Virus record (IMG/VR): IMGVR_UViG_3300023500_000012
Span: 1 to 39,795 of that record
DNA from: a virus
Length of the DNA stretch: 39,795 nucleotides
Strand: one strand, 5' to 3'
Below, piece by piece: positions 1 to 6,152 of this stretch (its first letter is position 1; every line of letters begins with the position of its first letter). The position numbers were made by a program, and so were the translations under genes. The notes below the pieces were generated by a model. The model worked only from the letters and a program-made list of their open reading frames with translations, was not told the DNA's origin and made no database searches.

Positions 1-127
1 AAAGCACTCCCCTTGTGTTTCAGAAATTTTGCTCATTTCTTTTTCTCCTTGTTTATTCCAGAAAAGACTTTACATTCATTATATCATTTTTTCAAATCAC
101 TAACATCTTTGTCAACTTCTTCTGACA
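1..127. repeat. terminal direct repeat, left copy (circular overlap)
   Basis: Bases 1-127 are identical to 39669-39795, with no mismatch that I can find. The match runs exactly to both window ends, which is what a de Bruijn assembler leaves when it closes a circle with k = 127. The real genome is therefore a 39,668 bp circle (or a circularly permuted linear molecule). A true 127-bp direct terminal repeat cannot be excluded by sequence alone. The left copy includes the C-terminal end of the leftmost leftward gene (84-341). Confidence 0.95.
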
Positions 128-341
128 AAAGAGCGTTCAATACAACATATCTTTTTAAATACGCCATACACTCCTTAGATATAGCTGTAAGGTATTGTTT
201 TGTTTCAATCGGCAAATCCTCCCACTTAGTTGGATTCACTGCTTTTTCACCCTTTAGAAATAAAGGGGCAAACTCTGCAAACTTTTCCTGCATAAATTGA
301 GCAAATACAGGGGCGTTTGGAAATATCTCTTTTTTAGGCAT
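84..341 (-). CDS. hypothetical protein, last gene of leftward operon
   Basis: 85 residues, start ATG at 341, TAA stop. The sequence is soluble, with mixed charge and predicted helical character (KEIFPNAPVFAQFMQEKF near the N-terminus, acidic/basic C-terminus ending SDLKK). I do not recognise a family. It is the final gene of the leftward operon that begins at 1772; the next upstream gene ends at 375. Transcription should stop at the leftward hairpin at 39627-39594 across the circular junction. Function unknown. Confidence 0.7.
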   Translation of the reverse strand: MPKKEIFPNAPVFAQFMQEKFAEFAPLFLKGEKAVNPTKWEDLPIETKQYLTAISKECMAYLKRYVVLNALLSEEVDKDVSDLKK

Positions 342-374
342 AGATTTAAGTAGTAATCACTTAGATCACTTTGT

Positions 375-536
375 TTATTTTTTTACTTCATCAGGCATTT
401 TTTCCTGACAAATAGATAACAATCCATAATTTGGACAATCAGGATAATGGCATACAAATATATTACATGTTATTTTTGGTTCGTTTATAACGTGTTTTAG
501 CATTCTTCTGCATTGTACACAGGTAACCTTATTCAT
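375..536 (-). CDS. small zinc-ribbon-like protein (53 aa)
   Basis: Short gene read on the minus strand from ATG at 536 to TAA at 375. It carries an N-terminal CVQC pair and further cysteines (CNIFVC, then DCPNYG and SIC), a spacing that suggests a small metal-binding fold. Its start follows the stop of the next upstream gene (538-831) by one base, giving the TAATATG junction seen throughout this operon, so expression is probably translationally coupled. Possible roles are nucleic-acid or protein binding during takeover of the host; nothing in the sequence decides between them. Confidence 0.6.
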   Translation of the reverse strand: MNKVTCVQCRRMLKHVINEPKITCNIFVCHYPDCPNYGLLSICQEKMPDEVKK

Positions 537-537
537 A

Positions 538-831
538 TTATTTATATTCGTTTATTATCTTTAAAACATCTTCTTTTGTATCAGCCTCAGAAAGGCTATA
601 AGAAAGATCTTCTGGATATATCCATTCACCCTCAAGGTCTTGTACTTGTTTAATCCCTATAACAAACATTAGAGATTCTCTAAAAAGGCATGTATCAATT
701 CCATTTAATATAGCTGAAATATCAACAGAAGATCGTTTCCAAAGGTCTTGTGCATTTAAATATAACCTATTAATAGAAGCTACTTCTTCTGCTAGTTCGT
801 TTATTATCCTTTGTTTTTGTTCTTCTTCCAT
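538..831 (-). CDS. hypothetical acidic protein
   Basis: 97 residues from ATG at 831, TAA stop. Mostly helical, acidic protein with an opening EEEQKQRIINELAEEVAS stretch that looks amphipathic. No recognised domain. It sits between two cysteine-rich small proteins in the leftward operon, with one-base gaps on both sides. Early leftward genes of this sort in phages are often host-takeover proteins, but this is inference from position only. Confidence 0.7.
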   Translation of the reverse strand: MEEEQKQRIINELAEEVASINRLYLNAQDLWKRSSVDISAILNGIDTCLFRESLMFVIGIKQVQDLEGEWIYPEDLSYSLSEADTKEDVLKIINEYK

Positions 832-832
832 A

Positions 833-967
833 TTATTTTTTTAATTGAATATCTTTCACTTCTTCATGTATCCTATCAAATTGTGCCTGCCTTTTATCAA
901 AGTCACAGTTATCACTACATATGCTTGAGTGTATGTTTTTGCCGCATTGTTCACAGGTTATTCTCAT
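833..967 (-). CDS. small zinc-ribbon-like protein (44 aa)
   Basis: ATG at 967, TAA at 833-835. N-terminal RITCEQCGKNIHSSICSDNC gives two CxxC-like knuckles (CEQC and CSDNC), a compact zinc-binding arrangement; the rest is charged helix. It resembles the 375-536 product at its N-terminus (short lead-in, then TC(E/V)QC), suggesting the two are paralogues. The stop lies one base before the next ATG (831). Confidence 0.6.
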   Translation of the reverse strand: MRITCEQCGKNIHSSICSDNCDFDKRQAQFDRIHEEVKDIQLKK

Positions 968-968
968 A

Positions 969-1232
969 TTAGTTTTTTACGGCATGCATTCCATTATTAT
1001 CTTTCATTGTATTGGTAAAGACTAAGAACCAGTCATATAAAGCAAAAAAGCCAAAACCACCAAAGGTAAATAGCTTTATAATTCCTGTTCCAAAACGTCC
1101 CATATAGAAACGGTCAAATCCCCATACTCCAAAGAATACTGTTAGTAATACTAATACCGTCCAATTACGCTCTTTCATAAGTGTTTTCTTAGATTTAATT
1201 AAATGTTTATCAAGCTTTGATTGTTTATTCAT
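969..1232 (-). CDS. TM2 domain membrane protein
   Basis: 87 residues, ATG at 1232. After a basic N-terminus of about 20 residues come two hydrophobic segments joined by a short turn. The loop motif FGVWGFDRFYMGRFGTG followed by GIIKLFTFGGFGFFALYDW matches the TM2 family pattern (G-x-x-G-x-(H/D)-R-F-Y-x-G, then a Gly-rich second helix with a conserved Asp at its end). TM2 proteins are small inner-membrane proteins of unknown biochemical role, found in bacteria and sometimes phages. Here it is in an early-type leftward operon, so a role in changing the host membrane, for example superinfection exclusion, is possible but unproven. Confidence 0.85.
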   Translation of the reverse strand: MNKQSKLDKHLIKSKKTLMKERNWTVLVLLTVFFGVWGFDRFYMGRFGTGIIKLFTFGGFGFFALYDWFLVFTNTMKDNNGMHAVKN

Positions 1233-1236
1233 ATGA

Positions 1237-1581
1237 TTATCGGTTTAATGATCGTAGACTAATTTTTGCGATGCTTATAATACTTGCCCCACTAGCAGAT
1301 AGGTTATGAAGCTCTGCAGCAACTTCCCTTCTACTACCTGATAATAGGTCAGAAGTAATGTTAATAAGCTTTTCATCCATTGCCTTATTATCTCTAGGTA
1401 TATACGTAAATAGATAATGTACTTTAAATGGATTTACCAAGATATAGTATTTTAAAAACTCAAGAAACTTGCTTGGTTTTCTTCTTTTCTTTTGAATAGG
1501 TGGTTTTGGCATATATTTAGCCCCTGAGGGCTTTAAGTATGAATAGTTAGTGTTAGTGTATAAAAATGGCTTACGCTTCAT
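1237..1581 (-). CDS. hypothetical basic protein
   Basis: 114 residues from ATG at 1581, stop TAA. Strongly basic first half rich in Lys, Arg, Pro and Tyr (for example PKPPIQKKRRKPSKFLEF), then a more ordinary helical C-terminal half. A hydrophobic-aromatic patch around LKYYILVNPFKVHYLFTYI could be membrane-proximal but is not a clear transmembrane helix. Family not recognised. Second gene of the leftward operon, between the HTH peptide and the TM2 protein. Confidence 0.65.
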   Translation of the reverse strand: MKRKPFLYTNTNYSYLKPSGAKYMPKPPIQKKRRKPSKFLEFLKYYILVNPFKVHYLFTYIPRDNKAMDEKLINITSDLLSGSRREVAAELHNLSASGASIISIAKISLRSLNR

Positions 1582-1607
1582 AGTGGGGTTGCTAGGGGCA
1601 ATAACAG

Positions 1608-1772
1608 TTATTTGTTTTTGTCCTCAAGCAGTAAAAGCAGTCTTCTTACTTTCTCATAAGATACCCCCATAATCTTGCCGGTCTTTCTTAAAGATCCATT
1701 TTGTTTGTAATAAACTAAAGCCTCTTTTGCCATACGTTTAGATCTTTCTTTTTTAAATTTCTTTATATCCAT
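1608..1772 (-). CDS. small helix-turn-helix DNA-binding protein (54 aa)
   Basis: First gene of the leftward operon, ATG at 1772 to TAA at 1608. The sequence is basic and reads as one helix-turn-helix: KEALVYYKQNGSLRKTGKIM followed by GVSYEKVRRLLLLL, with the turn Gly-Val-Ser expected between the two helices. This resembles resolvase/transposase-type HTH folds and small phage regulators. It lies next to the divergent control region at 1773-1865 and is the natural candidate to bind there, controlling both operons. No dimerisation or effector domain is visible. Confidence 0.65.
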   Translation of the reverse strand: MDIKKFKKERSKRMAKEALVYYKQNGSLRKTGKIMGVSYEKVRRLLLLLEDKNK

Positions 1773-1825
1773 AGTATTTTATTATGTAAGTACAAGCTAT
1801 CACAAGTGTCACAAATCGTCAAATG

Positions 1826-1834
1826 TTATCCACA
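1826..1834 (+). other. DnaA-box-like site, candidate origin element
   Basis: TTATCCACA is a perfect match to the bacterial DnaA-box consensus TTATnCACA. It ends 8 bp before the -35 of the rightward promoter. Closely related TTATCCCCAC boxes sit at nearly the same distance upstream of the two other early promoters (3500-3509, 6383-6392), so it may instead be a transcription-factor site; the two readings are not exclusive. Confidence 0.5.
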
Positions 1835-1842
1835 ATTTAGTT

Positions 1843-1871
1843 TTTACAATAAATAAAAAAATGGGTATAAT
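1843..1871 (+). promoter_or_regulatory. early rightward promoter PA
   Basis: TTTACA (1843-1848) and TATAAT (1866-1871) with a 17-bp spacer, a near-consensus sigma70 promoter. Predicted start is about 1878, giving a leader of about 128 nt before ATG 2006. Confidence 0.75.
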
Positions 1872-1877
1872 ATAACC

Positions 1878-1990
1878 AAGCTCAAAAATCCCACGAAATG
1901 AAAACTTTCAATGCCTTGCTATTCATCAGATAACTGGTGACCGTCCCCGTGGAACGGTTGAGCGATAGTAAGGCACTGGAAGTTTTTTTG
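1878..1990 (+). ncRNA. structured leader RNA / attenuator-like hairpin upstream of replication gene
   Basis: Bases 1901-1922 pair with 1965-1986 to form a 22-position stem with two G-U wobbles and one mismatch. The 42-nt apical part holds a smaller hairpin, ACCGT (1940-1944) with ACGGT (1954-1958). Seven T follow the stem base (1983-1989), as in an intrinsic terminator. The transcript from PA would thus either end near 1990 as an RNA of about 110 nt or read into the replication gene. I cannot match it to a known RNA family. A GTG at 1937 is in frame with the downstream gene but lies inside the stem-loop and lacks coding character. Confidence 0.6.
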
Positions 1991-2005
1991 TTAATAAAAA
2001 CACAT

Positions 2006-2692
2006 ATGAAATATATAAAAGGTAGTTTTATTACTGTGCCTAATAAAACAGTATTAAAAGGTCTTCTTGCAACATCACAAGCGTTATTTATGTGGATATG
2101 TAGTTATGCTGATGAGGTTGGTATTTGTTTTCCATCTCGTAAAACACTTGCTGAGGATCTGTGTGTTTCACTTCCAACAATTGACATACATTTAAAAAAA
2201 CTATGTGAGGTTGGTTTAATACAAAAAAAAACAAGAAAGCGTGGTAAAGAGAACCACACAAACCTATATCAAATTATTTTACTACCTAGTAAAGAATTTT
2301 TACCACCTAGTAAAGAAAACCGCACTAGGGTAGCCAAGAAAACCGTACAGAGAACTCAATCCAATGAACTCAATCCACTTAACTCTACTTTACTACGTAA
2401 AGAACAAAGTTTTGGAAAAAAAGAAATTAAGGAAATTTTAGACTCGTTTGAAAATATTATGGGCTTCAAATCTAGTGGTACAAAAGATAGGTTCATGGCA
2501 AAACACCTTCTTAATAATTTTACAATGATTCAAGTCAAAGGAATGTTGCAATATTGCAATCAAGATAAATATGCTCCACGCATTGGATCAGTAGAAAAAC
2601 TTTGGTATAAGCGAGGTGATGTAATGGCTGGAATAAAAAAATTACAAACAAAATCTAATTCAAATAAGCCAAAAGGGCGTATAATTTCATAA
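2006..2692 (+). CDS. winged-helix replication initiator / replisome organiser
   Basis: 228 residues from ATG at 2006; this start is preferred over an in-frame GTG at 1937 because the family typically opens with a short strand (MKYIKGSFITVPN) and the upstream codons lie in a hairpin. Residues about 25-85 form a winged HTH: SQALFMWICSYADEVGICFP, then SRKTLAEDLCVS with a recognition helix at 57-66 and GLIQKKTRKRG as wing. This is the pattern of phage replication proteins that bind the origin and recruit host helicase. Residues 85-135 are a Lys/Ser/Pro-rich linker; the C-terminal part (150-215) is helical with KRGDVMAGI near the end, as in DnaD-like or helicase-loading tails. First gene after promoter PA; likely the key replication gene. 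Confidence 0.75.
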   Translation: MKYIKGSFITVPNKTVLKGLLATSQALFMWICSYADEVGICFPSRKTLAEDLCVSLPTIDIHLKKLCEVGLIQKKTRKRGKENHTNLYQIILLPSKEFLPPSKENRTRVAKKTVQRTQSNELNPLNSTLLRKEQSFGKKEIKEILDSFENIMGFKSSGTKDRFMAKHLLNNFTMIQVKGMLQYCNQDKYAPRIGSVEKLWYKRGDVMAGIKKLQTKSNSNKPKGRIIS

Positions 2693-2694
2693 AT

Positions 2695-3045
2695 ATGATG
2701 ATACTAAAGACAATGGACAAAGCCTCATTACCACTAACAGAGGAAGAAGCTAAGCAAGTATTAAGTGCTATTACTGAGGGTGACAAGTTTGTTATATTAC
2801 ACGGTGCATATATTCTAGTCAGTTCAATATCTGGCATTTATCCAGAAGAATTGTTGGAAAAAACAGATAAACATGAAGGGAGACTCCATGACGGAACAAG
2901 GGTTATAAAACAATTTGGTGTTTGGAAAGATGCTAATAATCCAGATATACGCCTAAACACAGCACACTATCCAGAAATAGCACGAGATGAGGTTTTAACT
3001 GAGAAAGAATGGAAAGATAAAAAAGAAATAAAACAACTTAAATAA
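2695..3045 (+). CDS. hypothetical protein
   Basis: 116 residues; starts two bases after the replication gene stop, with ATG codons at 2695 and 2698. Predicted order is a helix (LTEEEAKQVLSAI), strands (KFVILHGAYILVSSIS) and a charged C-terminus ending KKEIKQLK. No recognised family. Same operon as the replication organiser and the HNH gene that begins one base after its stop, so probably an early accessory protein. Confidence 0.7.
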   Translation: MMILKTMDKASLPLTEEEAKQVLSAITEGDKFVILHGAYILVSSISGIYPEELLEKTDKHEGRLHDGTRVIKQFGVWKDANNPDIRLNTAHYPEIARDEVLTEKEWKDKKEIKQLK

Positions 3046-3046
3046 T

Positions 3047-3466
3047 ATGAAAAAAGAGACTGATTATGAAAAATATCTAAAATCAACTCACTGGTCTAGG
3101 ATTAAGACCGTCGTAAAGAGCGTCAGGCGCACCTGTGAGGCGTGTTCGTCTGGTTTAGACCTTCATGTACACCACAAGACATACAAACGGCTAGGAGGCG
3201 AAAATATGGAAGATTTAACTTTGTTGTGTCAGGGGTGTCATAAAATGGTTCATGAGGTTCAAAAAAATAAGAAAATAACCATACCCGTAGCGACACGTTT
3301 TGTCATTAATAAAATGAAATCAAAAACATATAAGACCGTTATTTTACCGCCTGCACCAAACTGGAGCTATAGAAAACCTCAACCAAAGAAAAAGAAGAAG
3401 AACAGGCACGGTGAGTATTGGAGAAAGAAAAGAGAAGCTAAAAAAAGAAAGAAATGGTTTAAATAA
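3047..3466 (+). CDS. HNH endonuclease with basic C-terminal tail
   Basis: 139 residues. A classic zinc-stabilised HNH: CEAC (Cys30, Cys33), then LHVHHKTYKRLG with the catalytic His pair at 42-43, N/D region ENMEDL, and CQGCHKMVH (Cys61, Cys64, final His). The first 25 residues are the usual HNH lead (Y-L-x-S-x-H-W). Residues 95-139 form an extremely basic tail (KKKKKN, KKREAKKRKKW) probably binding DNA non-specifically. It could be a homing nuclease or a replication/packaging-associated HNH; it is not next to the terminase here. An intrinsic terminator follows at once. Confidence 0.9.
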   Translation: MKKETDYEKYLKSTHWSRIKTVVKSVRRTCEACSSGLDLHVHHKTYKRLGGENMEDLTLLCQGCHKMVHEVQKNKKITIPVATRFVINKMKSKTYKTVILPPAPNWSYRKPQPKKKKKNRHGEYWRKKREAKKRKKWFK

Positions 3467-3467
3467 G

Positions 3468-3488
3468 CCCCTATAAATAGGGGTTTTT
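3468..3488 (+). terminator. intrinsic terminator after HNH gene
   Basis: CCCCTAT (3468-3474) pairs with ATAGGGG (3477-3483), followed by five T (3484-3488). It starts one base after the HNH stop codon and ends the replication operon. Confidence 0.85.
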
Positions 3489-3499
3489 GTTATATAAAG

Positions 3500-3547
3500 T
3501 TATCCCCACCCCCATCACTAGACATATATATATATCTAGTATATACT
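3500..3547 (+). promoter_or_regulatory. early promoter PB with TTATCCCCAC box and 24-bp palindrome
   Basis: TTATCCCCAC at 3500-3509; TAGACA (3519-3524), 17-bp spacer, TATACT (3542-3547). The -35 and spacer sit inside an almost perfect inverted repeat, 3517-3540 (ACTAGA ... TCTAGT with an AT core, one mismatch per half), a good operator candidate. Drives the small-gene operon from 3579. Confidence 0.65.
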
Positions 3548-3578
3548 ATAGATAAGTTAAACAACTAAACAAAACAAT

Positions 3579-3761
3579 ATGTACCAAGTAAATAAGACAG
3601 TAGAGCTATCATCATCTGATTGGGACGAGGTAAGGGGTTGTATAGTTAATAGGGCAAATAAAGTAAGAAATAGAATTAAAGATGAAACAAATGAAAATAT
3701 GATAGCCGTAGACAAAAGATACCTAGAAAAACTAATAAAACTTATTCATAAAATGCCTTAA
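3579..3761 (+). CDS. small hypothetical protein (60 aa)
   Basis: First gene behind promoter PB. Highly charged, probably all-helical protein; no recognised motif. The start is preceded by CTAAACAAAACAAT instead of a Shine-Dalgarno sequence; closely similar A-rich runs precede 3795 and 6671, suggesting a shared translation-enhancing leader. Confidence 0.65.
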   Translation: MYQVNKTVELSSSDWDEVRGCIVNRANKVRNRIKDETNENMIAVDKRYLEKLIKLIHKMP

Positions 3762-3794
3762 AAATATTAATTAAACTAAACAAAACAAAACGAT

Positions 3795-3965
3795 ATGATT
3801 TATACAATTCTAATGCAAATGCCTGATACAGGCGAAGTAATAGACACTTTCACTACTACAGAAAAGAAGTCAGCAGAGAGGTTTGAAGAAATATATAGCC
3901 ACCTTATGGGAGATCTAGCAAACGTAACAGTAATTGAAAGCAGAGAGGAGGCAACAGCTCTATGA
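3795..3965 (+). CDS. small hypothetical protein (56 aa)
   Basis: ATG 3795 to TGA 3963-3965, overlapping the next start by ATGA. The product begins MIYTILMQMPDTGEVIDTF, suggesting a beta-hairpin, then a helix (SAERFEEIYSHLMGDL) and a last strand (NVTVIESRE): a small alpha/beta fold. Family unknown. The A-rich leader CTAAAC(AAAAC)2GAT precedes it. Coding potential is supported by the ATGA coupling to 3962. Confidence 0.6.
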   Translation: MIYTILMQMPDTGEVIDTFTTTEKKSAERFEEIYSHLMGDLANVTVIESREEATAL

Positions 3966-4210
3966 TTAAAATGAATGATAAACAAAACGAAGCGATCTAT
4001 TGGAGGATGGAAAATAACGACTTACTTCAGTATCTACCAGAACACGTTAGAGACTGGAAAGGAATAATGACCAACTTGGGAATAGATGATTTCCTTAAAT
4101 GGATCAAAGACAACGTACGAGATGAGGATATTCAAAAACTATTCTCAGTAACAGGAAAAGAAGAACCAGGGGACTTTAAAAGATGGTTATCTAACTCAAA
4201 ATATAAATAA
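3962..4210 (+). CDS. small hypothetical protein (82 aa)
   Basis: Begins in ATGA overlap with the preceding stop. Helical, amphipathic; the C-terminal half has DDFLKWIKDNVRDEDIQKLF, whose rhythm (Asp-x-Phe-x-x-Trp ... acidic ... Ile) recalls the 4353 and 4532 products (DAFDEWVSN ... EIDKII). It may be a diverged member of that small family, but the similarity is weak by eye. An AGGAGG lies 10 bp upstream, inside the previous gene, and is one of very few SD-like runs near a start here. Confidence 0.65.
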   Translation: MIKMNDKQNEAIYWRMENNDLLQYLPEHVRDWKGIMTNLGIDDFLKWIKDNVRDEDIQKLFSVTGKEEPGDFKRWLSNSKYK

Positions 4211-4216
4211 AATAAT

Positions 4217-4348
4217 ATGATTGTCATCAGCAAAAGAAAAATCAAAGCGTACTACCGAAACAACGAAGTTAAATTAGCCTTATTATTAGGAGCAGTTATG
4301 TATATAGGGCTAATGGCAATAGCATTTTACTTCCCTAATGGGCTATAA
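4217..4348 (+). CDS. single-pass membrane peptide (43 aa)
   Basis: ATG 4217, TAA 4346-4348. A basic N-terminal 16 residues (KRKIKAYYR) precedes one hydrophobic helix (LALLLGAVMYIGLMAIAFYF), consistent with an inner-membrane peptide with the N-terminus inside. Function unknown. Confidence 0.6.
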   Translation: MIVISKRKIKAYYRNNEVKLALLLGAVMYIGLMAIAFYFPNGL

Positions 4349-4352
4349 GAAT

Positions 4353-4535
4353 ATGAAAAGAACATTATTAGAAATTTTCAAAGATCAAAACGAGGAGAAA
4401 CTACAAGACTATTTTGGCAAGAATGAGGGAGCTATGATATTAGATGATGACTTACCAGATGCCTTTGATGAATGGGTGTCTAATCTAAAAATTAGTGAGA
4501 TTGATAAAATAATAAAACAATATAAAAGAGTATGA
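4353..4535 (+). CDS. small acidic protein, copy 1 of a tandem duplication
   Basis: 60 residues from ATG 4353 (an in-frame ATG at 4338 would overlap the previous gene). The core EKLQDYFGKNEGAMILDDDL then DAFDEWVSNL is closely repeated in the next unit (4532-4694): roughly half of 50 aligned residues are identical by eye. The stop TGA overlaps an ATG, the usual coupling signal in this phage. Function unknown. Confidence 0.65.
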   Translation: MKRTLLEIFKDQNEEKLQDYFGKNEGAMILDDDLPDAFDEWVSNLKISEIDKIIKQYKRV

Positions 4536-4694
4536 GCAACTTCAGATGTTTTAAAAGAACAATACGAAAAAAAGCTACATACTTACTACATGGTGAATGA
4601 GGGTATCATGGTTCTAGATGATAATTTACAAGATGCCTTTGATAGGTGGCTATCTTCACTAGACGTAGATGAGGTTAATAGAATAATAAAATAA
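4532..4694 (+). pseudogene. tandem copy 2 of the 4353 gene, frameshifted near its start
   Basis: An ATG at 4532 overlaps the TGA of copy 1 as ATGA, but that frame stops after 22 codons. The frame open from 4536 to TAA at 4692-4694 encodes a near copy of the neighbour (EQYEKKLHTYYMVNEGIMVL, then DAFDRWLSSL). Removing one T from the TTTT run at about 4549-4552 joins the ATG to this frame and gives a 53-residue protein. So the unit is a decaying duplicate, a sequencing slip in a homopolymer, or a +1 frameshift gene. An internal ATG at 4590 could give only 34 residues. Confidence 0.6.
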
Positions 4695-4695
4695 T

Positions 4696-5082
4696 ATGAG
4701 AGAAATTAGATTCAGAGCTTGGGATAAAGTATCAAGAAGAATGAGATGTGTAAATATTTTAAGATTTGATACTGATAATATCGTTCAATTATGGGCAGAA
4801 GAAAGCGATGAAATAGATTATGAAAATAGTGACATAGATAATAAAGGTTGGTATGAAAGATATGATAAAGAGGTAGTATTAATGCAATACACAGGACTAA
4901 AAGATAGGAGCGGATTGAAAGAAGTTTTTGAAGGTGATATTTTAGATAAAGAAGGGGTTATTAAAGGAAATATCTATGAAATGGACAAAAAAGAAACTGA
5001 TATTATCATTCAAGACTTTGGAGGAGAAAATTGGTGTTCAACCTACAAGCAAGCAATGGAGCGAGGATTGCGACACTCCTAG
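4696..5082 (+). CDS. YopX-family protein, altered C-terminus
   Basis: 128 residues. The opening [10 protein letters not shown] and the block [23 protein letters not shown] are diagnostic of the YopX family (small phage proteins of unknown function). Family members usually end shortly after a GNIYENPELL-like motif; here GNIYE occurs just nine residues or so after EGDIL, and then about 35 unrelated residues follow. The middle of the usual fold thus appears deleted and the tail replaced, exactly where the HNH gene (4976) overlaps in another frame. Probably a truncated YopX. Confidence 0.85.
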   Translation: MREIRFRAWDKVSRRMRCVNILRFDTDNIVQLWAEESDEIDYENSDIDNKGWYERYDKEVVLMQYTGLKDRSGLKEVFEGDILDKEGVIKGNIYEMDKKETDIIIQDFGGENWCSTYKQAMERGLRHS

Positions 5083-5458
5083 TTTAATGCCTGTTCGTCA
5101 AAGATTTCTAAACTGGTCAAATTTTCTATCAACAATGAATAAAACACCAATAAAGTGGATTCCAACCCAAAACGGGTTCACCAGAAAAGGAACAAGAAAT
5201 AAAAAAAGGAAAAGAGTTAAGTCACACGGGTATGTTCATTTGTTTGAACCCAGTCACCCTGAATCTATGAAGAACGGATATGTCAGGGAACACCGCCTAA
5301 TCATGGCTGAACACCTTGGGCGTAAATTAAAACCAGATGAGCATGTACATCACATAAATGGAATAAAGAATGACAACAGAATTGAAAATCTTGACCTGCT
5401 GTCAGCAGGAGACCACGCATCACATTATATGGTTTCTCTTATGGGGAAATTGGTTTAA
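4976..5458 (+). CDS. HNH homing endonuclease with N-terminal HNH-associated repeat
   Basis: 160 residues. Residues 3-57 match the HNH-associated DNA-binding repeat: [19 protein letters not shown], then PTSKQW, then RFLNWSNFL, in which the conserved G-x-x-PT and (F)-x-x-W-x-x-x-L are seen. Residues 83-145 are an HNH domain of the [10 protein letters not shown] ... [20 protein letters not shown] type, as in free-standing phage homing endonucleases. The gene starts inside the YopX gene and overlaps it by 107 bp; since the repeat needs residues from the overlapped part, the overlap is real. Probably a mobile invader that cut short YopX. Confidence 0.9.
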   Translation: MKWTKKKLILSFKTLEEKIGVQPTSKQWSEDCDTPSLMPVRQRFLNWSNFLSTMNKTPIKWIPTQNGFTRKGTRNKKRKRVKSHGYVHLFEPSHPESMKNGYVREHRLIMAEHLGRKLKPDEHVHHINGIKNDNRIENLDLLSAGDHASHYMVSLMGKLV

Positions 5459-5472
5459 TTTTAAGAACAACT

Positions 5473-5715
5473 ATGAAAAATTTAGAAGAGAGGTTTGATG
5501 AGAAGTTCACGGCTTTATATTTATTAGCTGATGGAGAAGTTGTTGATTGGTTGGTGACTGGACTCAAAACCTTCATAAAAGCTGAAGTAGAGAGGGCTAT
5601 GAATGCTGTGATTCCTGAAATAGAGGGCTCCTCTGATTTTGGTGAGAGTGTAGGGGAAGAGTTTTATAATAAGAGACTCCTAACCAACATTGAAGCATAT
5701 AAGAAACAACTATGA
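5473..5715 (+). CDS. small hypothetical acidic protein (80 aa)
   Basis: Helical acidic protein; the central helix GLKTFIKAEVERAMNAV is amphipathic. No family recognised. Stop TGA overlaps the next ATG (ATGA). Part of the early small-gene operon. Confidence 0.65.
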   Translation: MKNLEERFDEKFTALYLLADGEVVDWLVTGLKTFIKAEVERAMNAVIPEIEGSSDFGESVGEEFYNKRLLTNIEAYKKQL

Positions 5716-5780
5716 AAACTAAAACAATGGAGGAGATGTTAGTGAGGTTTACAGAAGAGTTTAGATGGACTATTAAATAA
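5712..5780 (+). CDS. possible micro-ORF (22 aa)
   Basis: ATG overlaps the preceding TGA in the ATGA arrangement typical of coupled genes here; 22 codons to TAA, a charged helical peptide (TMEEMLVRFTEEFRW). It may be a remnant. Very short, so low confidence. Confidence 0.3.
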   Translation: MKTKTMEEMLVRFTEEFRWTIK

Positions 5781-5783
5781 GAA

Positions 5784-6134
5784 ATGAGTATGATATTAGA
5801 TAAAAAAAAGATAGACGAATTAGTTCAAAAAATTGAAAATAAAGACACTGGTATTGGCCCTACATTAAACTATATTCATAATTTAAACCCAGATATTAGT
5901 CCTTCACTAATAAAAGAAATAATAGACAACTGGTGCTATTTTGGAATACATAAAACTTTAAAAGAAATCATTTTAGAAAGAGGAGAATTTACTTGTTTTA
6001 AAGAAGGTAAAGGAATAGTAGTTAATGGTTTTGGTGAACCCACAGAAGTATTAAAAGATGATGAGGTTTCTTATCTGTTAGAGCTTATATATTCAATAGA
6101 AAAACCTATTTTAATTAAAAATGTTTGTTTATAA
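5784..6134 (+). CDS. hypothetical protein
   Basis: 116 residues starting ATG-AGT-ATG at 5784. Mixed alpha/beta: N-terminal Lys-rich helix (KKKIDELVQKIENK), a middle part containing WCYFGIHKTLKEIILERGEF, strands (GIVVNGFGEPTEVL), and a final helix. No recognised family. Early operon neighbour of homing-endonuclease and hypothetical genes. Confidence 0.7.
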   Translation: MSMILDKKKIDELVQKIENKDTGIGPTLNYIHNLNPDISPSLIKEIIDNWCYFGIHKTLKEIILERGEFTCFKEGKGIVVNGFGEPTEVLKDDEVSYLLELIYSIEKPILIKNVCL

Positions 6135-6152
6135 AGATTAAATAAAAATAAT

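Larger units (their letters stand above)
1773..2005. promoter_or_regulatory. divergent control region between leftward and rightward operons
   Basis: Non-coding, AT-rich. It contains two TCACAA repeats (1800-1805 and 1809-1814), a perfect DnaA-box match TTATCCACA (1826-1834), and a rightward promoter TTTACA (1843-1848), 17-bp spacer, TATAAT (1866-1871). On the minus strand TTGACG lies 17 bp before TAGCTT, a weak candidate leftward promoter. The rest (1878-2005) is a structured leader for the replication gene. The DnaA box next to a replication gene suggests an origin may lie here. Confidence 0.65.

Noticed and set aside
1937-2005. GTG start for the replication protein
   Set aside because: It lies in the stem-loop; the extra 23 residues lack coding character and the family begins at ATG 2006.
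4533-4694. TGA readthrough (code 4 or 25) joining copies 1 and 2
   Set aside because: TGA stops many genes in ATGA overlaps, and a one-base slip after ATG 4532 explains the duplicate better.
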